This document shows positions 1-5,321 of a stretch of DNA of 5,321 bases, piece after piece. The DNA comes from Rubrivivax sp. (lineage in GTDB: Bacteria; Pseudomonadota; Gammaproteobacteria; Burkholderiales; Burkholderiaceae_C). How positions within the stretch are numbered: position 1 is the stretch's first letter; the number at the start of each line of letters is the position of its first letter. Below the pieces are notes generated by a model. It searched no databases. It saw nothing but the letters and a program-made list of their open reading frames with translations, and had not been told where the DNA came from. The stretch is taken from the NCBI GenBank assembly GCA_020851615.1, contig JADZCL010000086.1, forward strand, positions 1 through 5,321, in the 5' to 3' direction. Both the position numbers and the translations under genes were made by a program.

Positions 1-909
1 GAGCTTGCGCAGCGCCTGCTGGCCAGCCGCCCACACGTCTTTGTCGGAGTGGATGCACCGGACTTCAACCTCGGCCTTGAACTGCGGCTGCGCACCGCGG
101 GCGTGAAGGTCGTGCACTTCGTCTGTCCTTCGATCTGGGCCTGGCGCGGGGGGCGGGTGCAGAAGCTTGCCGCCGCCTGCGACCATGTGCTGTGCCTGTT
201 CCCCTTCGAGCCCGAACTGCTGCGCGCGCACGGCATCGCGGCCACCTACGTCGGCCACCCGCTGGCCGATGCCATACCGCTGGAGCCCCCGCGTGCGCAG
301 GCGCGGGCGGAGCTGGGCATTGCCGCCGGGGAGGAGCTGGTGGCCGTGCTGCCCGGCAGCCGCGCCAGCGAGATCCAGTACAACGCTGCCACCTTCCTGA
401 AGGCTGCGCGGCGGATGCATGAGCAGCGACCGGGCCTGCGCTTCGTGCTGCCCGTGGCCCCAGGGCGGCGTGCGCAGGTCCAGGCGCTGGTGGAGCAGCA
501 TGCCGTGGGGCTGCCGCTGCACGTGACCGATGGCCGCTCGCACGAGGCGCTGGCGGCCTGCGACGTGACCCTGATCGCCAGCGGCACGGCCACGCTCGAA
601 GCGGCGCTCTTCCAGCGGCCGATGGTGATCGGCTACCGCATGCATCCGCTGTCCTTCCAGCTCATGACGCGCATGGCCTATCAGCCCTGGGTCGGGCTGC
701 CCAACATCCTGTGCGGCGACTTCGTCGTGCCCGAATTGCTGCAGCAGGCCTGCACGCCGTCGGCCCTGGCCGAGGCTGCCCTGGGCTGGCTGGACGATCC
801 GGCCCGCGCGGCGGCCGTGGCGGCACGCTTTGCCCGACTGCACCTCGAACTGCGCCGCGACACGGCGCGGCTGGCCACCGATGCGATCGCCCAAGTGGTT
901 GCCGCCTGA
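1..909 (+). CDS. lpxB: Lipid-A-disaccharide synthase LpxB (5' end missing)
   Basis: LpxB is a GT-B glycosyltransferase (family GT19) that joins UDP-2,3-diacylglucosamine and lipid X (2,3-diacylglucosamine 1-phosphate) into the tetraacyl disaccharide 1-phosphate of lipid A, at the cytoplasmic face of the inner membrane. The frame is open from base 1, so the GTG at 49 is an internal valine and not a start. 302 residues are visible; the family is about 380-390, so roughly 80 N-terminal residues lie upstream. Family motifs in order (visible residue numbers): [11 protein letters not shown] at 17-27, PSIWAWR at 43-49, VGHPLAD at 84-90, LPGSR followed by SEI at 117-124, [10 protein letters not shown] at 193-202 and [15 protein letters not shown] at 233-246, the last two in the C-terminal nucleotide-sugar-binding half. 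The stop TGA is at 907-909. The 3' end overlaps rnhB. No damage is visible, and identification is secure. Confidence 0.97.
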   Translation, partial: ELAQRLLASRPHVFVGVDAPDFNLGLELRLRTAGVKVVHFVCPSIWAWRGGRVQKLAAACDHVLCLFPFEPELLRAHGIAATYVGHPLADAIPLEPPRAQARAELGIAAGEELVAVLPGSRASEIQYNAATFLKAARRMHEQRPGLRFVLPVAPGRRAQVQALVEQHAVGLPLHVTDGRSHEALAACDVTLIASGTATLEAALFQRPMVIGYRMHPLSFQLMTRMAYQPWVGLPNILCGDFVVPELLQQACTPSALAEAALGWLDDPARAAAVAARFARLHLELRRDTARLATDAIAQVVAA

Positions 910-1498
910 GCGGCTGGCGCTGCCCGCGCATCGACCGGGGCTGCTGGCGGGGGTCGATGAGGTCGGCCGTGGGCCGCTCGTGGGCCCCGTGGTGGCGGCA
1001 GCAGTGATCCTCGACGACCGCCGGCCCCTGACCGGGCTGCGCGACTCAAAGGCCTTGTCGCCGCGGCGGCGCGAGCTGCTGCACGACGAGATCATGGCGC
1101 ACGCCCTGTGCGTGTCGGTGGGGGAGGCCAGTGCCGCCGAGATCGACGCGCTCAACATCCTGCAGGCCACGCTGCTGGCCATGCAGCGCGCGGTGCAGGG
1201 CCTGCGCCTGCAGCCGGCCTGCGTGCTGGTCGACGGCAACCGTCTGCCGGCGCTGGCCATGCCGGCGCGCGCGATCGTGCGGGGTGACGCAAGCGTGGCC
1301 TGCATTGCCGCTGCCTCCATCGTCGCCAAGGTCCGCCGCGACCGCTGGTGCCTGCAACTGCACGAACGCTGGCCGGCCTACGGCTTCGACGCGCACAAGG
1401 GCTACCCGACGCCGACCCACCTGCAGGCGCTGCGCACGCATGGGCCGATGGCCGAACACCGCCGCAGCTTTGCGCCGGTGCGCAGCGCGCTGCCGTGA
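881..1498 (+). CDS. rnhB: Ribonuclease HII
   Basis: RNase HII cleaves the RNA strand of RNA-DNA hybrids and nicks at single ribonucleotides misincorporated in DNA, starting ribonucleotide excision repair in the cytoplasm. From ATG 881 it is 205 residues, normal for bacterial RNase HII (about 190-215). The four acidic catalytic residues are present: D26 and E27 in [14 protein letters not shown]118 in LVDGN and D136 in [17 protein letters not shown]; spacing matches E. coli D16/E17/D108/D126 with a constant offset of 10. The GRG motif that recognises the RNA-DNA junction is at 29-31, and HKGYPTPTH lies near the C-terminus. ATG 881 is the first ATG in frame and overlaps lpxB by 29 bases; no clear Shine-Dalgarno precedes it. 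A TTG at 899, overlapping lpxB by 11 bases, is the main alternative and would give 199 residues. Coupling to lpxB translation is likely. Confidence 0.96.
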   Translation: MRSPKWLPPERLALPAHRPGLLAGVDEVGRGPLVGPVVAAAVILDDRRPLTGLRDSKALSPRRRELLHDEIMAHALCVSVGEASAAEIDALNILQATLLAMQRAVQGLRLQPACVLVDGNRLPALAMPARAIVRGDASVACIAAASIVAKVRRDRWCLQLHERWPAYGFDAHKGYPTPTHLQALRTHGPMAEHRRSFAPVRSALP

Positions 1499-2337
1499 TG
1501 GGGTCACCCGCAGAGCGCCAGCCGCGGCACATCAGCTCAGCGGCAAACCCGCTGCTGGTCGCGCTGCGCCGTCTCAAGCGCGATCCCACCGCCTATCGGC
1601 GCAGCGGCCGGATCTGGCTCGAGGGCGAGCACCTGTGTGCGGCGGCGCTCGCGCATGGGGTGCCGATCGAGCAGGCCCTGCTCAGCGAACGCGGCTTCGA
1701 AAGCCCGGCCCGGCGCAGGCTCGCCGCGCATGCGGCGTGCCTGAGCGTCGTCCCCGACGCCCTGTTCGCCGCGGCGAGTACGCTCGAGTCGCCGGCGGAC
1801 ATCGGTTTCGTGATGGCCCTGCCACCTGTTGCAGAACCGGCGGCGGAGAGACCGACGGTCATCCTGGACCGCCTGCAGGATGCCGGCAACGTCGGCACCA
1901 TCCTGCGCAGCGCCGCGGCACTCGGCGTGACGCAGGTGCTGGCGCTCAAGGGCACGGCCGCGCTCTGGTCACCGAAGGTGCTGCGTGCGGGGATGGGCTC
2001 GCACTTCGCGTTGCACCTGTGCGAGGGGCTGGATGAGGACGCCGTGCTGGTGCTGCCGCTGCACCTGGTGGCGACCAGTTCGCACGCCGGCAGCGCACTG
2101 CCGCAGGCCCACCTGCCGCAGCCCGCGGCGTGGCTGTTCGGGCACGAAGGGCAGGGCGTGTCCTCGCGCCTGCTGGCCGCCAGTGGCACGACGGTACGCA
2201 TTCCGCAGCCTGGCGGGCAGGAGTCGCTCAACGTCGCGTCGGCCGCAGCAATCTGCTTCTACGAGGCGCTGCGGCGGCAGACGGAGCTGCCCGGGGGCCC
2301 CGGGCCATTGGGTGCTCGCCGATGCGGTGCGCGTTGA
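1498..2337 (+). CDS. TrmH/SpoU-family RNA 2'-O-methyltransferase
   Basis: This is a SPOUT-class, AdoMet-dependent methyltransferase predicted to methylate a ribose 2'-OH in rRNA or tRNA. The 279 residues comprise an N-terminal SpoU substrate-binding domain (about 10-110; ISSAANPLLVALRRL near the start, with WLEGEHL further on) and a C-terminal SpoU catalytic domain (about 120-260). The three knot motifs are clear: motif 1, LDRLQDAGNVGTILRSA with N131 and the following arginine; motif 2, WLFGHEGQGVS at 212-222 with E217; motif 3, IPQPGGQESLNVASAAA with E242 and N245. ATG 1498 shares its A with the rnhB TGA (TGATG), so translation probably restarts without its own ribosome site. The last 18 residues (2281-2334) are Gly/Pro/Arg-rich and extend past where the family normally ends. 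RlmB-like 23S rRNA methylation is possible, but the exact target cannot be read from sequence, so no symbol is given. Confidence 0.93.
   Translation: MGSPAERQPRHISSAANPLLVALRRLKRDPTAYRRSGRIWLEGEHLCAAALAHGVPIEQALLSERGFESPARRRLAAHAACLSVVPDALFAAASTLESPADIGFVMALPPVAEPAAERPTVILDRLQDAGNVGTILRSAAALGVTQVLALKGTAALWSPKVLRAGMGSHFALHLCEGLDEDAVLVLPLHLVATSSHAGSALPQAHLPQPAAWLFGHEGQGVSSRLLAASGTTVRIPQPGGQESLNVASAAAICFYEALRRQTELPGGPGPLGARRCGAR
2289..2305. repeat. Perfect G+C inverted repeat near methyltransferase 3' end
   Basis: The arms GCCCGGGG and CCCCGGGC are exactly complementary around a single central G at 2297. As single-stranded RNA it could fold into a 7-bp all-GC stem with a 3-base loop (2296-2298). 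It lies inside the coding sequence, in the extra C-terminal tail of the methyltransferase, 30 bases before the stop. No T-run follows on either strand, so it does not qualify as a canonical intrinsic terminator. It could slow RNA polymerase at the tail-to-tail junction, or simply reflect Gly/Pro codons in very GC-rich DNA. Confidence 0.55.
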
Positions 2338-2356
2338 TCACGAACGCCAGCGCCGG

Positions 2357-3904
2357 TCACTGCGCCTGCATGAAGCCGAGGTTGCGCGTGCCGAAGTGGA
2401 TGAGGTTCGGGAAGAGGTCGAGCAAATCGGACTCCGTCAGACCGAACCAGCGCCCAAGGGTCGCGCCGAGCTGGTCGACCGCGGTGGTGGGCAGCAGTGC
2501 GCCGTTGCCGAGTTGATCGGGGCTTGCGTCGAAGTTGTTGTTGTTGGCGTTCTTGGCGCCCAGGACGGGCAGGGCCCCGTAGACCGCGCCCCCGCGAACG
2601 GCGCCGCCCATCACGAAGTGGTGGGCTCCCCAGCCATGGTCGGTGCCGTCGCCGTTGCTGGTGAATGTGCGGCCGAAATCGCTGGCCGTGAACAGCGTCA
2701 CCTGGTTGCGCAGCCCGAGACCACCCATCACGGCATCGAAGTAGGCCATGCCGTGGGCCAGCCGCGCCAGCAGGTCGGCGTGGTTGCGGTTCTGCGCGTC
2801 GTGCGTGTCGAAGCCGCCCAGGCTGACGAAGAAGACCTGGCGCCGCGCGCCAAGCGTGGCGCGGCCGGCGTCGATCATGCGTGCCACCACCTGCAGTTGC
2901 TGCGCCAGCGTGCTGGGCGCGGGGCTTGCGGTCAGCGGGCTCTGGTATTGCAGCAGCGGATCGGCGTTGGCGCTGTACGACGCGCTGCCTGCCGGCGGCG
3001 TGCCGAACGGCGCACTCCCGGCAGGCCGCAGGGCATTGCGCAGCGCGAGTTCCGCGCCCATCGATCGTGTGGCCACGGTGGACAAGTCCGCCTCCAGCAC
3101 ATGGCTGCCGCGCGTGCGCCCGACGATGCGCTCCATCGCCTGCGCCACGGCGATGGAGCCGTAGATCTTGCCGCTGCTGTCGCTGCCCATCCGGATTGCG
3201 CCGCTTGGACCCACCTGGTACTGGTTGACCGACTCCCCGGCCAGCCACACGGCATTGCCGGCTGCCGATACCGAGGTGAACACGGGCATGCCGTTGAGTG
3301 CTGCCAGGCGATCACCCATGCGCCCGCCCCAGCCGCGGGTCGCGCCCTCAGGGGCCAGGGCCTGCCAGGTGTTGGCCTGGTCGTTGTGCGAGAACAGGCT
3401 CTCGGGCTTGGGATGGCTGCTCAGCGCGTATTGCGCCTTGCTAGTGGGCATGACGAGCGGACCGATGTTGGAGAGGATGGCCAGGCGGCGATCGGTGTTG
3501 AACAGGGCCTGCAGCGGCGCCATCGCCGGGTGCAGCGCCGCTGGCCGCGGCAGGGCCACGACCGGCGTCAACGGCAGCACGCCGCCAAGACGCTCCGGGG
3601 TGCCCGCGCCCGCCGCCGGGTTGGGCGGCGTGCCCGGCGCGAGCAGCGCGATCGAGTCGGGTGCCTGACTGCGCACCGCGGTGTAGCTGGCCCACGAGGC
3701 ACCGTCGGTGGGCAGCACCGTGTTGTAGGCATCGTTGCCACCGAACAGGAACAGGCACACCAACGCCTTGTAGTCGCCAGCACCCTGGGCCGCGGCGCTG
3801 CCCAGGGCGGCCAGGTTCAGTGCCAGGGGCGTGGCACAGGCGTGTACCGAAAGGGCCGCGGCGCGGCAGAACCACTGCCGGCGCGCTGCCTGGAAGTGCG
3901 TCAT
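2357..3904 (-). CDS. DUF1501 family exported protein (probable Tat substrate)
   Basis: DUF1501 proteins belong to the alkaline phosphatase/sulfatase-like fold group; no substrate is established. The 515 residues start with a probable twin-arginine signal: R8-R9 in ARRQWFC, then a hydrophobic Ala/Leu stretch to about residue 39 with likely cleavage at AAA-QG. Family motifs follow: LFLFGGNDAYNTVLP at 51-65 (D58), FSHNDQ at 171-176, GGFDTHD at 363-369, SDFGRT at 408-413 and TDHGWGAHHFVMGG at 421-434. The conserved Asp/His residues (D58, D366, H368, D409, H423) could bind metal, by analogy with the superfamily; this is inference. PTTAVDQLGATLGRWFG near 472-488 and LFPNL at 498-502 are the usual family end. 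Residues about 292-335 are an Ala/Ser/Pro-rich linker. ATG 3904 is chosen because of the AGGAG upstream and the signal peptide directly after it; a longer in-frame extension to 4114 would overlap the upstream gene by about 190 bases and lacks family features. It probably forms an operon with the DUF1800 gene, 16 bases upstream. Confidence 0.93.
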   Translation of the reverse strand: MTHFQAARRQWFCRAAALSVHACATPLALNLAALGSAAAQGAGDYKALVCLFLFGGNDAYNTVLPTDGASWASYTAVRSQAPDSIALLAPGTPPNPAAGAGTPERLGGVLPLTPVVALPRPAALHPAMAPLQALFNTDRRLAILSNIGPLVMPTSKAQYALSSHPKPESLFSHNDQANTWQALAPEGATRGWGGRMGDRLAALNGMPVFTSVSAAGNAVWLAGESVNQYQVGPSGAIRMGSDSSGKIYGSIAVAQAMERIVGRTRGSHVLEADLSTVATRSMGAELALRNALRPAGSAPFGTPPAGSASYSANADPLLQYQSPLTASPAPSTLAQQLQVVARMIDAGRATLGARRQVFFVSLGGFDTHDAQNRNHADLLARLAHGMAYFDAVMGGLGLRNQVTLFTASDFGRTFTSNGDGTDHGWGAHHFVMGGAVRGGAVYGALPVLGAKNANNNNFDASPDQLGNGALLPTTAVDQLGATLGRWFGLTESDLLDLFPNLIHFGTRNLGFMQAQ

Positions 3905-3913
3905 GGGGTTGGG

Positions 3914-3918
3914 CTCCT
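3914..3918 (-). promoter_or_regulatory. Ribosome binding site of the DUF1501 gene
   Basis: Read on the minus strand, AGGAG sits 9 bases before the ATG at 3904, within the 16-base gap after the DUF1800 stop. It is a good Shine-Dalgarno match at usable spacing. It decides the start against the longer in-frame extension and indicates that DUF1501 has its own initiation site even though it is closely linked to the upstream gene. Confidence 0.75.
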
Positions 3919-3920
3919 GC

Positions 3921-5321
3921 TCACTTCTGGACCTGGAACTCGGGTGAAACAGCCGTAAGGAACACCGCCGCATTGACCCGGTTGCGCCTGGCCTTGGCCA
4001 CCTTCTCGGCATTGCCCGCGGTGGGGGTGGGCAGTGCGATGGCCGAGACCGCGTTGACAATCTCGGTGCGCAGCATGCCTTCCGGGGGCGCGCCAAGCAG
4101 CCTGGTGCCGACATGGTCCACCAGCGTGGCCGGCTGCTCGGCCAGAGCCAGCTCGGCGGTGAAGTCAGGCTGCAAGTCGTTGCGCTTGCGGGTGCTGTCG
4201 TAGCTGCCGACGCCGCTTCCCACCGCGTTGCGGATGGAGTTCACGTAGCCGGCCGCGCTGGTCTCGTGCAGGATCTGCATCTCGGGTACGGCCAGACCGT
4301 GCGAGGCTGCCACCGTACCCGGAGGCACGTAGCCCGGGCGGAAGAAGTTGAACACCGAGGGCGACTTCAAAGGCGCCTGCGCCAGCGCCATGCCGGGGTT
4401 GCTGGTGTCGCCCAGGCGGTACCAACCCGAGTCCGACGCGTAGCTGAAGGCCCGCAGCAGCGCGCTCAGGCGCAGCACCGGTTCACGCACCTTGCCGGCC
4501 AGCGGCGAGCCGGCACCGCTGCCGATGGTTCGGGCCTGCGGGGCAAGAAGCACGGCTCGCAGTACCGCCTTGAGGTCTCCCCGTACGCCTTGGCCGTTGT
4601 TGTCGAACGCACGGGCCACGGCAGCCACGTAGTCCGCACTCGGGTTGCTGGTGACAAGGCGCTGGATCAACTGGCGGGCCACGAACGGCCCGACGTTCGG
4701 ATGCTGGAACAGCGTGTCCATCGCCACCTGCAGGCTGGCCATCGGGTCGGCCAGCGGCTGCGCCGGGACGGTGACGCCCAGAAAGCGCTTCTCCTCGGTG
4801 CTGTGATAGGCAGGGTAGGCCACCATGGGCTTGAAACCGCGGTCCGGATCGCGCTGATCGCCGTTGCTGCCATAGCGGAAGCAGTTCTTGTGCGGCGCGG
4901 CCGGGCACGCCCAGCTGAAGCCGGTGAACACCTTGGCCAGTCCTGCGATGTCGGAGGGGCCATACGTGGCGATGGGCAAGCCGGCCGCATCGCGGCGCGG
5001 CGTGCCGTCGGCGTTGAGCTGCACAAGGCCGATCGAGAACAGCTGCATCACCTCGCGGGCGTAGTTCTCGTCGGGCACGCGCCCGGTCGCGGGGTCGGCC
5101 TTCTGGTTCTTCAGGTGCGACAGGTACAAGCCCATCATCGGGTGCAGCGATACGGCCTGCAGCAGGTCACGGTAGTTGCCGTACGCGTGCTGCGCGAGCA
5201 TGTCGTACCAGGCTGCCACCGCGCGTGGGTCGCTGCCCGGTGGGCCGTCCAGCGAGATCACGAACAGCTCCGACAGGGCAAAGGCCATGCGCATGCGCAG
5301 CTGGTCGGGTGCCGTGAGGGC
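3921..5321 (-). CDS. DUF1800 family protein (N-terminus beyond window)
   Basis: DUF1800 proteins are large, predicted exported proteins of unknown activity, usually encoded beside DUF1501 genes. The frame is open to the right edge and residues before the ATG at 5294 (ALTAPDQLR) already match the family, so 5294 is not the start. 466 C-terminal residues are visible; an estimated 80-150, including any signal peptide, are missing. Hallmarks (visible numbering): QLRMRMAFALSE from 7, HPMMGLYLSHLKNQKADP at 60-77, PDENYAREVMQLFSIG at 83-98, a Cys pair at 139 and 147 that could form a disulfide if exported, HPNVGPFVARQLIQRLV from about 207, SPSVFNFFRPGYVPPG at 320-335, and the typical end SPEFQVQK at 459-466. 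The stop TGA (3921-3923) is followed after 16 bases by the DUF1501 start, so the two are probably co-transcribed with DUF1800 first. No promoter is visible because it would lie outside the window. No frameshift or internal stop is seen. Confidence 0.94.
   Translation of the reverse strand, partial: ALTAPDQLRMRMAFALSELFVISLDGPPGSDPRAVAAWYDMLAQHAYGNYRDLLQAVSLHPMMGLYLSHLKNQKADPATGRVPDENYAREVMQLFSIGLVQLNADGTPRRDAAGLPIATYGPSDIAGLAKVFTGFSWACPAAPHKNCFRYGSNGDQRDPDRGFKPMVAYPAYHSTEEKRFLGVTVPAQPLADPMASLQVAMDTLFQHPNVGPFVARQLIQRLVTSNPSADYVAAVARAFDNNGQGVRGDLKAVLRAVLLAPQARTIGSGAGSPLAGKVREPVLRLSALLRAFSYASDSGWYRLGDTSNPGMALAQAPLKSPSVFNFFRPGYVPPGTVAASHGLAVPEMQILHETSAAGYVNSIRNAVGSGVGSYDSTRKRNDLQPDFTAELALAEQPATLVDHVGTRLLGAPPEGMLRTEIVNAVSAIALPTPTAGNAEKVAKARRNRVNAAVFLTAVSPEFQVQK

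Noticed and set aside
830..880. Longer rnhB starting at TTG 830
   Set aside because: The extra 17 residues have no RNase HII similarity and mirror the lpxB frame; the catalytic numbering fits ATG 881.
1131..2036. 301-codon plus-strand open frame across rnhB and the methyltransferase
   Set aside because: It spans two clearly coding genes in another frame, and its translation is Arg/Ala/Pro-rich without motifs, typical of a GC-rich shadow.
2331..2347. Small inverted repeat GCGTT/AACGC with a 7-base loop across the methyltransferase stop, as a possible terminator
   Set aside because: A 5-bp stem without a T-run is expected by chance and too weak to call as a terminator.
1985..3958. Very long plus-strand open frame (657 codons) antisense to DUF1501
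   Set aside because: It is in exact codon register with DUF1501 on the other strand, so it would be interrupted only where DUF1501 uses TTA, CTA or TCA codons, which are rare in such GC-rich DNA. Its product is Arg/Ala/Gly-rich with no recognisable domain, while the minus strand encodes clear family motifs.
3905..4114. Upstream in-frame extension of DUF1501 to an ATG at 4114
   Set aside because: The added 70 residues are Arg/Pro/Ser-rich, overlap the conserved end of DUF1800 and would place the Tat signal internally. The AGGAG before ATG 3904 explains the start better.
1..5321. tRNA, rRNA, CRISPR, insertion sequence, phage or defence genes
   Set aside because: I found no cloverleaf, spaced direct repeats, transposase-like frame or terminal inverted repeats; almost every base is accounted for by five ordinary coding regions.

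Overview
The window looks like chromosomal DNA from a GC-rich betaproteobacterium, most likely of the order Burkholderiales. Three things point there: the very high GC content with strong G/C bias at third codon positions, LpxB with Burkholderiales-like motifs, and the gene order lpxB-rnhB-TrmH-type RNA methyltransferase, which is the usual tail of the Burkholderiales lipid A cluster (lpxD-fabZ-lpxA-lpxB). This assignment comes from recalled gene order and protein motifs, not from a database search.

Layout. Positions 1-2337 (+ strand) hold three tightly packed genes: the 3' three-quarters of lpxB (lipid A disaccharide synthase), rnhB (ribonuclease HII) overlapping the lpxB end, and a SpoU/TrmH-family RNA 2'-O-methyltransferase whose ATG overlaps the rnhB stop by one base. 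They look like one translationally coupled operon joining an envelope-biosynthesis gene to two nucleic-acid housekeeping genes. Positions 2357-5321 (- strand, convergent) hold two genes of a different kind: a complete DUF1501 protein with a probable Tat signal peptide and, 16 bases upstream of it in transcription order, a DUF1800 protein whose start lies beyond the right edge. DUF1800-DUF1501 is a widespread but biochemically uncharacterised pair of exported proteins.

How the genes relate. LpxB, RNase HII and the methyltransferase share transcription rather than a pathway. The DUF1800/DUF1501 pair probably acts together outside the cytoplasm; DUF1501 belongs to the alkaline phosphatase/sulfatase-like fold group, but no substrate can be read from the sequence. 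The two blocks meet tail to tail with only 19 bases between stop codons and no convincing canonical terminator. Coding covers almost the whole window and no gene-free stretch exceeds 20 bases. I saw no tRNA, rRNA, CRISPR array, insertion sequence or riboswitch. The least explained material is the DUF1501/DUF1800 pair itself and the unusual C-terminal tail of the methyltransferase at the junction.
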